Part shown: positions 22,180 through 34,479 of the stretch, piece after piece
How positions within the stretch are numbered: the stretch's first letter is position 1
How the letters are laid out: each line of letters starts with the position of its first letter
Source of the DNA: Ailanthus altissimus
Lineage: Eukaryota > Streptophyta > Magnoliopsida > Sapindales > Simaroubaceae
Assembly (NCBI GenBank): GCA_946807835.1
Contig: OX327683.1
Coordinates: forward strand, 31,927,001-31,991,000
Direction: 5' to 3'
DNA length: 64,000 nucleotides
Position numbers and translations under genes: made by a program
The notes under the pieces: generated by a model
The model's database searches: none
Told to the model about the DNA's origin: nothing
What the model saw: the letters and a program-made list of their open reading frames with translations, nothing else

Positions 22180-22191
22180 GCTCTGATACTA
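22180..22191 (-). promoter_or_regulatory. Primer-binding site of copia copy 2
   Basis: The minus strand reads TAGTATCAGAGC, one mismatch from the plant iMet site, three bases inside the LTR starting at 22195. Confidence 0.8.
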
Positions 22192-22194
22192 GTT

Positions 22195-25100
22195 TGTTGA
22201 GGAAGGAAATGCCCTTCTCCCTCTTGAGGTTATGTTGAAGCAAAGAACCCAAGATTCAGCCTAGAACCATAACCTCCTTGCACAGTGGAATAACCTATCA
22301 ATCAAGTAAACACAACAAGTGTAGTAACCAGTATCTACGACTGGTAAGAATAAGTATTTATATATGTATAAATATACGTATTTTATTTGTATGTTGGTGA
22401 TACTTGATTTTTATATTGTTATTAGTAGTGTTTGTATAGGTTAAGGTGATACTATTAGCATTGGGTTTAATTGCAAGACTTTAGATTTATTTTAGGGACC
22501 AAATTGTAATACTTTAAAAGTTTTGGGGGTAAATTCATAAATATCAAAAATTAGCCACTTAGTATAAAAATACACTTTTAAAACCCTAATTCTCTCATTT
22601 TGGTCGAGCTACCTCTTTTAGAGAAAGAGAAGAGAGAAAAGAGGGGAGAGAAAGAGAAGAAGGAGAAGAAAAAGAAGAAGAAATTGGAATTTTAGATTTT
22701 AAGAGGTATATCACAACTATTTCTCAATTTATTGGTGTTAATTATGTTAATTTCTTTAAGTTTTGATTTCTGAAAATATGTATAATTTAGGATTTGATGT
22801 GTATTTCGTATGATATTTTGAGAATTGATGATGATCTATAAGATAGTTTGATAAATCATGATGGATTGTAGTATTTCTGCTTGATAGTCTCTTGATCCAA
22901 GAATTTTATAAATTGTTGTGATTCGATTCTGGTTTTGAATTTTTAGTATATAAAATTATACATGTTTAGTATCATCTGAGACTTTGAATCGATTCAAAAT
23001 TCCAGAAATTGAATTTGTTGTGAATTTACCAAAATGACCCTGAAATTCTGAAAATTTCCTATGTGAACAGTATAATACAGTGACAAACAATGTTTGTCCT
23101 ACTGAATGATCTTCAAAAATTATGAAATTGTGGAATATGATAAGTTTATATGTCTAATATGATATACTCGGAATTGAGAATTTAGATCAATGTGGTTGAA
23201 ATGTTATGATTTTTTAAAGTATATCCGCTCATTACAGTATTTGATTAACATATTTTTAAAGCTATGGAATAAAATAGTTTTAAAATATTTTTGGCAGTGA
23301 TTTGGAAGTGAAATATTTATCATGGATTGAGATATGTGTTAAGAGTAATTATGTGGTATTTTTATAATTTTTGAGTTAGTATATGATTTTATAAAATTAG
23401 GATATTGAATACTGTTCAGTAAGTATCTTGGTCTTGTCAGGTTAGTAGTTTGGATTCGATGGTATGTATGGAATGGATTGTGTAGGAATTTTGATATAAT
23501 ATTCATATATAAGAAGGATATATGAGTCAAGAATGATATATTCTGATTTTGGAGTAATTGAACATCATTTGATCTATTAGAAAATTTTGTTAAGTGTAAG
23601 TGATCAGAATGACAGGTTTTGAGAAACTAAGTATTTAGACCAATTTGATGTGATAAATGCATTATGTATAATTTTGTAAGCTATTTAAAGTATTTTGTGT
23701 GAATTGTGAGGCTTATGAAAGGATTAATCTCCATTGATAGGTTAAGGAGATTTAAGCCTTGTAGCTGAAAGTGTTAAGAGGTAAGTATACTAGACTTTTT
23801 ACTAGAATCACAATAAACATAGTAAGTGTTATGAATGATTTTGTAAATGTGGTTAAGAATATGTTTATGTTATGTCAAAGTATATTTTGATATGAAATGT
23901 GAATATATGTTTATGAATGTGAGCATTGACATTGAGCATGGACATACATGTGTTTTTTGAAAGTGAGCTTTCAAAATAAGATATGTTTAACAAAGAAAGC
24001 TTTTGAAGTGTAATATGTCCATGAGAAATATTTTGTGTTTTGAGGGTACTTGAACTCACTGTTAACTTAGTAGGCATTTTATGTGATTTGTGGAGCTTTT
24101 ATATATGGCATTTCCTTCGGGATTAGTATATGTTATGTGTTCCGTATGTAGGGAGGATCCTATTGGTACCTAAAGGAAGAGTGAGTCATCACATTCGTGT
24201 GGTGGCGTATTTTGTGCATGTGAGAGGACTCACCGATGATCAGGGTGAGGGTTTGGCTTTTACCTTCGGGCATGAGCATTATATATGTGTAATTTAAAGG
24301 CCTCACTTGTACTATTCCTCTCATACGGTATGTCACATACGAGTGACATTTGGCTCATTATGTGATATGTAAGTCCTACTAAGTAGTAGTTGAGTGATGG
24401 TATTCCTATTATATGTCTTGAAAGAATGTGTAAGCGCTTACATGATATGTGATTTGATAAGATTATGATTTTGATTGATCACAGCATATCATACACATGC
24501 ATTGTGTACATATATGTATTTGTATTTGATATATGAAAAACTAGTATGTTTACTGAGTTTTATACTCATTATAGTTTATGGTGATTTCAGGTAAATAAGG
24601 TACATGTGTGCTTAGCGGATTTGGCAAGGCTTCTGCTGTTCCTTGGGTTCCCTAAGTTGTCAGGTTGCTAAGTGTTTCATTTGGGGATACGTGGGATAAG
24701 ATATTTGATTTGTCCCTAGTGAATAAATACCTATGTAATGTTTTATTGTGTGTGGTTGGGTTTAGTTTAAGTTTCACCAAGTGTAGTAATGTATTAATTT
24801 TAAGTAAGAATTTGCAATGAATATATTCTGGGCTTCCGGTAACAAAGTTGCTACTGGTGACGTAGTAGAGTGTTAATCTCTGAGAAAACTCTGCGTATCT
24901 CCGGTTTACTAATTGTCCCAGTTATAATTTAATTGCTATAATTCTGAAAGAAATTAAAATGAATGTTTAAGTATTATTGAATGAATGTAAGTGATGTCGT
25001 GTGTCAGATCTTTTGGGTCTGGGGCGTGACAACAATAATCCAAAGCAGAAAATAAAAGAGCACAACACAATCTTACGTGGTTCAGCCAATTGCCTACGTC

Positions 25101-25775
25101 CACGGTGGGTCCAAGGATCCTAACTTCTCTTATTATAAGTCCCTAGAGATTTTATAAGGAAAACCCAATGAAGAACCCTCAAAATGACCTAAACGTTTAG
25201 TGAACCCTTACTCTACCACGAACAATGATCATTCAAACAACAGTTCCACCCTAGCACACACAAGCACTTAGTGTCTACCCAGTTCTTCCCCTCTCTTAGA
25301 GTCTCTCTTAATGCTTAATCTAAAATCAATGGTTTACAAGTGTTTATATAGAGTGTATTTCGTGCCTACTAATCCTATTCCTTGTTGGAGTAAGAGTTCA
25401 CTTGTTTTGGAAGTACAAAATTTCATAAAATTATAAATCTCGAAGAAAAACAGACTTTTCCACGCGTTCTAGTGCCCCGGCGCTCGTCCCTAGGCACTGG
25501 CCAAAATCGCTCCCAGCGCTGCGGTGTTGAGTTGCTGTCCTAGGCGTCATGGCGCTCAGCCATTGGCGCCGTGGCGCTCAGCCCTGTACACCTATCCCAC
25601 GTTTTCTTGCTTCTTTCATGTCTTTGAGTTCCGTTTCGCTTTCCCCTTCGTGTCCCACACGTTATAGACTTCTCCATACATATCTCACACATTCTAGACT
25701 TCTTATAACTCTTTACTTTAATATTCATCTCAATTCTTATCCAACCAAAATTATTAAATTACTAATTTTTTAACA
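22195..25775 (-). repeat. 5' LTR of copia copy 2, split by a solo LTR
   Basis: The two parts, 22195-22319 and 25032-25775, join to about 864 bp and align with 19881-20730. The GC-rich block is at about 25460-25590. Confidence 0.85.
22320..25031 (+). mobile_element. Family A solo LTR
   Basis: 2712 bp, TGTAGTAACCAG..GGGGCGTGACA, homologous to the LTRs of the 3197-12377 element, with no interior on either side. Flanks are ACAAG (22315-22319) and ACAAT (25032-25036). The uninterrupted sister LTR reads ACAACAAGAATCC at this place (near 20000), so the duplication was ACAAG with one later change. Solo LTRs arise by recombination between the two LTRs of an element. It is more diverged than the pair in the complete element. 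Confidence 0.9.
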
Positions 25776-25780
25776 TATTT

Positions 25781-27569
25781 AAACAAAAAAATATAATTAA
25801 TTTAAAAGGAGTGACATAATTGCTACCAACATAATAAATGCCTTTGTTGTAATATGTTATAGTCATCCCTTAAATTTGGATTTTAATTTAAATTGTATTA
25901 AAGAATGCCGTCGCCAAGAGATTTGCTTTATATCATGGTGCGGGTAGATGTTACAAAAGATCTTCATCCTAACCAGAGATTTGGTGTTGATTAAATTTTA
26001 TTATGCGCCTTAATTGTTTTGTAAAGGTAATTCATCATTTAAATCATACATTATCTATTAGATATATAGTAGACTATGTAATTTTCAAAAGTGATTTATT
26101 AAATAAAAAATAAAAAAATATAATTAATTGTGTCAGTTAAATCGTTATCAGTAAAATATTTTTAAGATAATAAAATAATATATTTGATTTTTTTATTTAT
26201 TTGTATATATAAATAAAATTTTTATAAGGCTCGTACGAATATGAGAAAAAATTTCAATTTTATGTTATATTTTAAATTTCCTCTATTGCCTTTCAAATTT
26301 CCAAGCTATCTGGCCAATATCTTAGCAAGAGCACCAACCGCCCACAATGCTTTTTTCTCGCAAGCTCGCCATTTGCCAAATGCTAATACATCCATGGCCA
26401 TGGAATTAATTAATTTAATTGTAAATTTCATACGTAGCTTTCAGGTAGAAGCTCAAAGCAGCTTTCCCAACGAGTCTGGTTGTGAGCTTCCAGTATTTTT
26501 ATTATTGTTATTAAACAAATATTACAAAAACATAAATCACACCCTCCCGCAATTTTTGTACAAGTGAGATTCAAATTTAAAACTTTTTATTTTATTTAAA
26601 AAGAAATTATCAATTTATTTTTGGGACTTTCATAATAATCAACAATTTATTTATTATTTTTATAACCACATCAATGTTTCATGTCAATAATATTGTTAAC
26701 ATATTATAGTCATTATGCAATATAATATGTCACTTATTGTTGTTAATTGCTTACTTATGAATAAGTTATTCTCATATTTATAATTATGGCTCGTTTGGTT
26801 GAGTTTTTTAAATAAATATTTTAAAAGTAGAGATTTTTTTTAAAAATAATATTGATTATTTGGATGTCAATTTAAAAAAACTTTTTGGAGGTAGTAAATC
26901 GAGTGTTTACCTATTATTAAATTATCAAAAAAGAATACTTAATAAAGTTTATATTAAAATTCTGTACAGTTTAATTTTTTTATATAAAATAAAATTTATA
27001 ATTTAATCATTAAAATTTACAAATGTATTTTTATAAACAACACAAAAGAGATTCGTGCTAAAATTTAGTTTGAGATCATATTGAAATAATGGCTAAAATA
27101 ATTAGAACTCTGAACATAAATAAATACAAATTTATAAGAATTTGAATAAAATTAATACATAATAATCAACAAATAAAATAAATTATTGTGTGTAGTATAA
27201 AAATTAAAAATAAAATTCTATATACTTATGACCCAAAAAAAAAATTGGTAGAGCCTTATAGATATGATGATTGTAAAAATATGGAGATATAGTGACCTTC
27301 AACAAAAGATTAAAATATAGTAATTGAATATGATTTATTTTTATTAAGGGTATGCTATGTAATTAAGAAAATATTAGTAAAATATATGTGTCAATACATA
27401 AATATAAAAAAACTCTACTAAAGTTCAAATTTTAAACTTTTACAATTAGAGGTAAAATAGTTTTTTAAGAATTTTTTTTAAAATAGCCAAATTTTAGTGG
27501 GTCTTAACTTTTTTTAGTTACCATTTCAACTTTTTACAATGTACACGTTTTGCTACAATTTTTTTATAC
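25781..27569. other. AT-rich spacer
   Basis: No recognisable gene. The 108-codon ORF at 26241-26567 lacks family features. GGCTCGTTTGGTTGAGTTTT near 26787 resembles ends of some plant hAT-type MITEs, but no partner end was found. Confidence 0.4.
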
Positions 27570-28310
27570 AAGATTAAATATTTTTATTTATTAAAATTAT
27601 ATTTATTTTATATTATTTATTTTTTAAATCATATTACTACAAAATTTACATAAATAATATTATTATTTAATTTAGTTAAATTAAACTAAATAAATACAAT
27701 AAATAAAAAATAATTTTTATAAACAAATACAAACTTAATTGTATTTTTTTATTAAAATAATATTTATTGATAATTAAATAAATATATTTAATTATTTTTT
27801 AATAATATAAATTAATCATGTCATATATAATAAAATAAATTAAAATATTGAGAAAAAATATTACACCCAAATATGGGCGAGATAAAAACTTATCACGCCC
27901 ATATTTAGGTGCGATAAAAAAATAATAGTGCCCAAATATGGGTGCAATGAAAACATATCGCATCCATATTTTACTACGCGATAAAAATGTAGTTTTTTAA
28001 AATTTTATTAGTTATTATAATTATTAGTTTTAATTTTTCTTATTAATTTTTATAATAAATTTTTTTTATTAGTATTTTTTATTTTATATTATTTATTAAA
28101 AAAATTATATTTGTTTATTAAAATTATATTTGTTTTATTTTATTATATTATTTGTTAATTATTTAAATTGATTATATTACTTATTTAGTTTAGTTTAATT
28201 ACATGTTTATTTAAATTTTGTAAAAATGTGATTAAATTAAATAATTTATAAATAATATAAGAAAATAAAATAAATATAATTTTAATAAATAAATATTTTT
28301 AAAAAACTCA
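27570..28310. mobile_element. Fold-back/MITE-like element with long AT-rich inverted arms
   Basis: The left arm (about 27570-27720) contains AATATTTTTATTTATTAAAA and then TTATATTTATTTTAT. The same sequence appears in reverse complement at about 28255-28310, and homology continues inward (TTTAGTTAAATTAAACTAAA against the arm near 28190). The centre is a GC-richer hairpin at 27864-27911. No coding sequence. The ends and target duplication could not be fixed by eye. Confidence 0.55.
27864..27911. repeat. Perfect-looking hairpin in the fold-back element
   Basis: CACCCAAATATGGGCGAGAT pairs with the reverse complement of TTATCACGCCCATATTTAGG around a short loop of As, with about two mismatches. 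Partial repeats of the arm follow at 27932-27985. Confidence 0.75.
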
Positions 28311-29832
28311 TTTTTGTAAACTTATTTAAATTAAATAATATTTCAAATATTTTACACTTATTATTATTTATGATTTTTGAGTACCAAACTTTATTTAATT
28401 TATAATTAACAATTTATTTTAATAATTTATAGGGTATATATTTTAAATTTTATAAAGTATTATGTAAACTTTAATTTAATCTAAAGGTAAAAATGGGTAA
28501 TTTTATCTTTAAGGTCAAAGCTTCTCTTCTAGCTCTCTTTATAATTAACAATTCATTTTAATAATTCCCTTCAAACTCTCTTTTTTTTTCCTAATTTATT
28601 TAGGAACAAAACTATCAATTGACTTAGGGGCAAAATTATCAAATTATATATTATTATGAATAAAATTATTAATTTATAGAAAAAAATTAAAATTAACATT
28701 ATAGTGATAATGAAACAGTTATAAAACAGTAAATAATGATAACGATAGATAAATTTTAATACTTTTTAAAATTATATGGGATAAATGGATATTAGTTGAA
28801 ATCTCGGAGGCAAAGTGTTGCTTTTCCTTTGATTTTAGCTTATACATATACATATCTATATTATATATAAAAACAGATATTTATTTTTAAATAAAACAGT
28901 TTCTACAAGGAAGTCAAGTATTGGATTGTTTAAAAAAACAATTAAATATGAGTCTATTTTCTTTTCGTTTTATACGCCGGCGATGATTAAAAGCTAACAA
29001 TTATATAAGTTCATATATGGTAGTGGGATCTGAGCATTTTCTAATCACACAATAGACCTTGTACCCCCCATAAATTTCGGCTTTAAAACTTTTAATATCA
29101 AAAGATTTGAAAGAAAAGAATGGTTGTCTGCACTTCAACTTTGTTCGAGAGTTCGCAATTGATAAATATTATCAAGTGGGTCATGAATCATGATGTATAC
29201 ATGCTGAACTCAGCAGCCACATATATATGCTTTCATCATGCAACTTAGCCGCCACTTGGCAAATGTAGAGCTTTTATGCTTAATGTATACGTTTCTGATT
29301 ATGTATAATCACGAAAGAAGTGATTAAGAGGGAATTAGCAATAATTAAATCTGCTGCTGATGAGTGGAATACAGGAAGAGAGCTCATGATCATGAGCTTT
29401 TTGCAGATCTCTAAGATTGAGAGATATCTCATTAATTTGATTCTTCTCAGTTCTTTAACTTTTGTAGCTCCATTGATCAATTTGTAACGAAAATAATAAA
29501 AAATACATACTTATATATATAAATATATCATGCATTAGAAGAAATAATCAGAAAGATGATTGTTATTAAATGATCGCTTGCACCCCCATTTTTGTAGAAT
29601 CTTAGATAATATGCTTGTGCATATTCCATAGTCCCTTGAAATTATGAAAACAGTTGGCAATCGTTAACAAAAAGAACCTTCGACTTCCTTGGAAATTTCA
29701 ACCACCTAATATAATAAACCCTATCTGCCCATATATTCACTTCACTTGGCCAATACACGAAAAAAGTGAACCCTAGCTAATTGCACATGTTTATATGCAA
29801 AAAAAAAAAAAAGAAAAAACAAAGCAAGGCTA

Positions 29833-29865
<33 letters not shown>

Positions 29866-31950
29866 AAGATTTCTGTATACTATATACGGTGTGAATGGCT
29901 TCTAAGATTTGATCACTAACTAGCTAGTGATCGACCCAATGACTCGTTCATTCATGAAAGGGCGGAGCCAAAGAAAGATTCCTATTAGTGGAGTGAAAAG
30001 TACTTCTAGACCAATATATCTACAGGTCTCAGTTTAGATTTTTTTTTTTCAGTTCGAATCTAAATAAATGGCTCTTTTCCATGCACGATGGTGATGGTAT
30101 TTTTGTCCTATGCTCTTTCTGCTTGCAAAAATCTTTTTGCCTTCAATGAAAATGACCATATATATAGTTTATACAATTAAAAAGAAAAATAGAAAATTAA
30201 CAATTGCAAAGAATAGAGTGGGAGAGTGATTTGACCGAGATTCCAGAGTCTATTGATCCCATTATTTGAACTGACCAATTGAGAAAAAAGTTGGCGTCCT
30301 TTATAGCAAGAGGCACGCCAATATAGTTAGTGGATTACGCTTTTTTTGCACTTTTCTTTTTATCAAAGGATCACATATATGCGAATTTGGAAATATTTCT
30401 TACAGAATTACATTTTAAAAATTAAATAGCGGTGTATACCTCAAATCTGCTCCTATGAACAGATATACATGCATATTTATTGAAATTAGTTCATATGTAA
30501 TTTAAATGAGAATTTTGGAGAGGCTCCGAAAGATCATCTTTAATTCATTTTCTATCAATATTGTGTAAAAGGGATAAAACTGATTGCATATTTGTGATCG
30601 CAGTTTCTGTGTCTTGTTCTATATTACTTCTGTTAGATGGATCGCCTTTTGAGATTAAACTAGAAGAGAATTCAAAACTTAACTGACTGTTCATAGTCCA
30701 AACTTTCTTAGTTGTTTCTTTGGGCCCATTTCAGTACTTGCCCTCTAATCTTCACCCTTGTGCAAAATTGAAGCCCAACAATGCTGGACAATATATACAA
30801 CGTAAGCCTAAAGAAAGATTAAAAAGGAAATGAATAAAACCAATCATTCAATAAAATAAGTGACTTTCGAAAAGAATAAAATAAAATAAGTGATTAATGT
30901 AAAATGTCTTACAAATTCAATTATATCAGTAACAGGACCTTTTTTATAAAAAAAATTAAGTAAAAAAAAAGCCATATCCTTGAGTAAAAAAATAAATGAA
31001 ATAGTTATCAACAAGAGCAGTCCTATAACAGGTCTCTCATTTTGGGTCTCATCCTAATCGCAACCCCATTCTTTAGTAAATTCTATTAATTTTGATTGTG
31101 ATGAAAATTTCATTTTATTTGTTACAATTACTTATATACCTTTTGAGCACAACAACAAAATGTTATGTATTTTAATTATAAAAAAATTATTATTTGTGTA
31201 AATAATAACAAATTATATTTCAAAAAAATAATTAATTCTAAAATTAGAAAAATAGTTTTTTAAAAAAATAAAATAGTACCTGCCAATTGATCACAAGTAT
31301 TGTCGTCGTCTCGCCGATAATAACATTAATGAGTAAGGAAGAACTAAGATTTAATGGTCAAACTCTAAATTTTTAAGATTTACATGATAGTAGGGTGAAC
31401 ATTAACAATCGGGACACGAACTGCACGATGTTAAATGCTGACGGCACCACAATGTTATTATCATCATTGGCAATTGTATTTATAAAACATTGAGTTCTCT
31501 GGACTCTAGTGAGTAGTCACGACCTTGCTTACGCAGTGACTTCTAGAAACCAGGTTGCAGCTACAATTCTTCTTTTATCGATACAAATTATCATCATCCA
31601 AAACCAAAATGCAAAAAGTTGAGGGACACGAAATGTCCCTGTTTAAATTGTTCATTGATTTTAGTTGAAAATGGTCTGTTTCCCCTTCACTCGTAAATCG
31701 TAAAATCAAGAAGATGGACTTGATTTCTTCTGTTCACACACCGAAAGAGTTTGTCTGTTCCATTCAGCCAATTTGGCTACGCAAATTAAAAGTTGATTAC
31801 TTCCAAGTTACTCGAACTCGACAATAAGGTTAATAACTAACTGACAAGTACAGAAGCTTCCTATGCCGGCCAGCCCACCCCAAAAGAACTCGTTTAACAC
31901 ATCTTTAATTTTGTTGCTTCATTTACAAGTACTTTTGTTGTAGGCGTTGA
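28311..31950. other. Gene-poor spacer
   Basis: AT-rich sequence with (CT)n/(TA)n near 29833-29866 and an A run near 29800. The minus-strand ORF at 29280-29480 (66 codons) shows no recognisable family. No LTR ends were recognised. Confidence 0.4.
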
Positions 31951-32574
31951 TTGATAAACTTTCGTCTGCAGCTTACACTTGCTGCTCGTGACGCCACATC
32001 GGCACCTTTGACATGGTTCATCTGGTTACTATCTTCACACCCAGAAGTAGAAACACAAATCTTGAACGAAATTAAAGAAAACTCCGATGCACCAGCTTTT
32101 AAAGACATTAAACACATGGTGTTCAGCCATGCATCACTCTGTGAGAGCATGCGACTCTATCCGCCGGTACCTGTAGACAGCAAGTTTGCGGAGAAAGACG
32201 ACGTTTTACCAGATGGGACGCTGGTAAAGAATGGAACGCTAACCGCATATCATCCATACGCGACGGGAAGAATGGAGAGTATTTGGGGAAGTGATTGACC
32301 TGAGTTCAAGCCTAAGAGGTGGCTGACGATTGAGGAAGATCAAAACTGGAGTTTTTTGGGCAGGGATCCGTACACGTATCCAGTGTTTCAGGCGGGGCCG
32401 AGGATTTGTTTAGGGAAGGAGATGGCGCTATTGCAGATGAAGCGGGTGGTGGCTGGGGTTTTGCGGAGGTTTAAGGTGGTGGAGGAGGGTTTCGAGCCGG
32501 AATTTGTTGGAGATTTAGCTGCCAAGATGAAAGGCGGCTTTCCGGTGAGGATTGAGGAGAGGAGAGAGGGATAA
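31951..32574 (+). pseudogene. CYP94-like cytochrome P450, 3' half only, one in-frame stop
   Basis: P450s of this kind are ER-bound fatty-acid or jasmonate omega-hydroxylases. One 208-codon frame starts inside the I-helix (LAARDATSAPLTWFIWLLSS, usual AGRDTTS), continues with the K-helix ESMR and YPPVPVDS, PEFKPKRW, and the heme loop FQAGPRICLGKEMA with its Cys ligand, and ends ..GGFPVRIEERREG-TAA. The N-terminal half of roughly 300 residues, including the membrane anchor, is missing and upstream frames have stops. A TGA at 32296-32298 lies where relatives have a Cys codon (WG.DC.EFKP). Assignment to CYP94 (clan 86) rests on the FQAGPRxCLGKEMA and WLLSSHPEVE pattern. It is a dead fragment that could still be transcribed. 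Confidence 0.85.
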
Positions 32575-32634
32575 TGGTCGGGTCTATAATATTTGTTATC
32601 ATGTTATATAAGAGGGCAAGATATTTTTGTGAGG

Positions 32635-33812
32635 TGATTTGATTTAATTTTTAATTTAATTTAATAAATTTTAAATAATTTAATTTAATTTTAATTCATT
32701 AATGAAATTTTGTTAATTTTAATTCATTAATGAAATTTTGTTAATTTTAATATTAAAGAGGTAAAATAATTACTCTATACAAAATTTTTAAATGGGTTGA
32801 TATAAAATATTCACATGTTAATCACTAATTAGTCACTTAAATACTTAAATAAAAAGATAGTAGCCGTTGCTGTCATCAGTAGCCGATCGATCACCGGTGA
32901 TCAATTGCGATTCGATTTAAAATTGGCATCATTGAACTCAAAATTTTGTTATCTACGTAATTATAAGATTTTTTTTTAATCAACGAACTACTGTAAATGT
33001 GCCCAAAGTAAAAAAAAACATTGTGGAAGGCGCGCGACCATCTTCGTTTGCCGTCAAACAGAAGGACGGTGGCGTGCACCACCCCGCCGTTCAACGGCGA
33101 ACGGTGGTGGCTGTTGCCAACCACCACAGGCTGGCAGTTGTGCATCGAATGACGCCACCGCCCCCACCATTCGACGTGCGACCAGCGGTGAGGAGTGTTG
33201 ACAGCAGTCACCACCGTTCGCGGTCGAATGACGGGGCAATGACGTGCACCGCCCCCACCATTGGACAGATCGGTGGCCGATCTGTCCAACAATGGAGGTG
33301 GTGCACGCCATTGCCTCACCGTTCAACGGTGGCGAGCGATGGCCGCCACCCTCCTCCTATTTTGAATTTATTTTTTTGTCACATTTTTTTTTTACAAAAA
33401 TAATTCAACTATTGTATAAATATAAAAAAATAGAATCTAATGACGTAAATTTTGATTATTTTCATTATCAAAATTCGGTAATTGATGGTGGCCGATGACT
33501 ACAATCGCCGTTGTTGGTGGTTTAATTTTTCATTTTATTTATAAAATAATTTTTTAACGAATATTAAATTTTAAACCTATTAAAACATACCATCTATCTT
33601 TTTATTTTTAATAATTAACGCGTGTACATTGTATAATATATTCACATCATTATTTTTAATTAATATAATAATTAAGAATAAATTTATTAATGTACTATCA
33701 AAAAATATTTTTAATTAAATCTAACAAAATCTCATTAATAAATTAAAATTAAATTAAATTATTTAAAATTTATGAGATAAAATTAAGAATTAAATTAAAA
33801 GTATATTTGTTT
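32635..33812. mobile_element. TIR element with AT-rich ends and a GC-rich core
   Basis: The left end (about 32640-32760) contains AATTTTAAATAATTTAATTT followed by AATTTTAATTCATTAATGAA. The reverse complement of 33690-33805 repeats this almost exactly (..TTTATTAATGAGATTTTGTTA). The two ends are therefore long inverted repeats around a core at 32990-33350 that is strikingly GC-rich for this window. The core is full of imperfect inverted motifs such as CGTTCAACGG, CACCGCCCCCACCATT and GGTGCACGCC. ORFs in the core occur on both strands, as expected for GC-rich DNA with few stops, and resemble no protein. A non-autonomous Mutator- or MITE-like element is likely. Confidence 0.6.
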
Positions 33813-33869
33813 CTGTATTATCATAATAAATTATCAATCACCAGGTGAAACCCGACCCAATCTGGCACT

Positions 33870-34045
33870 ACGTACGTCCAAATATACACATTAGAATCGG
33901 CTCTTTGTATATTATCTCTGTGCCCTCTCTTCCTTGAACCCATCTTACAATTTGTCGGTATATCTTTGGAAGCTATAAATATCACCTGTATACATTCTTT
34001 TTTCTAATCAAAACTCTGTTATTATTATTATTATTATTATTTTGA
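33870..34045 (+). repeat. Upstream region homologous to the 50993 peptide gene
   Basis: CTCTTTGTATATTATCTCTG and CTCTTCCTTGAACCCAT match the sequence 5' of the 50993 gene (CTCTTTGTATGTTGTTAATT; CTCTTCCTTGAAGCCAT near 50790-50830). A TATA-like CTATAAATA is at 33974-33982. The duplication thus included promoter sequence. Confidence 0.6.
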
Positions 34046-34071
34046 AAGCTAATCGTCTTGTAGCTGCAAGG

Positions 34072-34108
<37 letters not shown>

Positions 34109-34275
34109 TGTCAACATCAAGGACATGCATGATGCCTCTGTAGAGTACTTGTGTTTCGGCAAGGTCGACACACTCCGATACCACCATACTGGTTATAATG
34201 GCTGCGCCTACATCCCGGTAGATGAGGCAAATGATTTTTTTTTTTTTTTTAAATGCGGAATTGCAAATGATCTGT
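34046..34275 (+). pseudogene. CTNIP/SCREW-like peptide pseudogene
   Basis: GCTAATCGTCTTGTAGCTGC, then a (TA)n expansion, then GGTGTCAACATCAAGGACATG, CACACTCCGATACCACCATAC and GGCTGCGCCTACATCCCGGT align with the 50993 gene (GCCAATCGTCTCACAGCTGC..GTCGTCAACATCAAGC..CACACTCCGGTACCACCTGC..TGCACCTACATCCCCGTTA). Frameshifts, stops and the TA expansion destroy the frame, and only CAYIPV remains readable. A dead third member of the peptide cluster. Confidence 0.7.
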
Positions 34276-34479
34276 CCTATTTGCTTATGCTTTAATTTAG
34301 CATTAAAATATTAGACGGAGACAGAGAAGCGTTGCAATTCATATTAATTTTACATGTTTGAGATTGTTGTACAATATGAAGAATCTTTCAAAGTTCCATC
34401 AATTATCTATACGTAATCACGCAACTGAACCGTTGCACAACACTGAGAGATATTATGAATAAACCAATTAAGTTAGAAT

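Larger units (their letters stand above)
19881..25775 (-). mobile_element. Non-autonomous Ty1/copia element, copy 2 (interrupted)
   Basis: Same family as 2261-14566 but better preserved. LTRs lie at 19881-20730 and 22195-25775, the latter split by a family A solo LTR. A perfect target duplication TATTT lies at 19876-19880 and 25776-25780. The minus strand carries the primer site, gag, zinc knuckle, protease and a short GAG-pre-integrase end, and then goes straight to the purine tract and LTR. Integrase, reverse transcriptase and RNase H are absent, as in copy 1, so it needed a helper element. Confidence 0.88.

Noticed and set aside
29280..29480. 66-codon minus-strand ORF considered as a small bHLH-like protein
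   Set aside because: Resemblance was only to Leu/Ser-rich helices in one frame. No basic region or conserved residues.
32891..33498. Overlapping ORFs of 84-142 codons on both strands
   Set aside because: They come from the GC-rich core with inverted motifs, where stop codons are rare. Composition is low complexity and no family fits.
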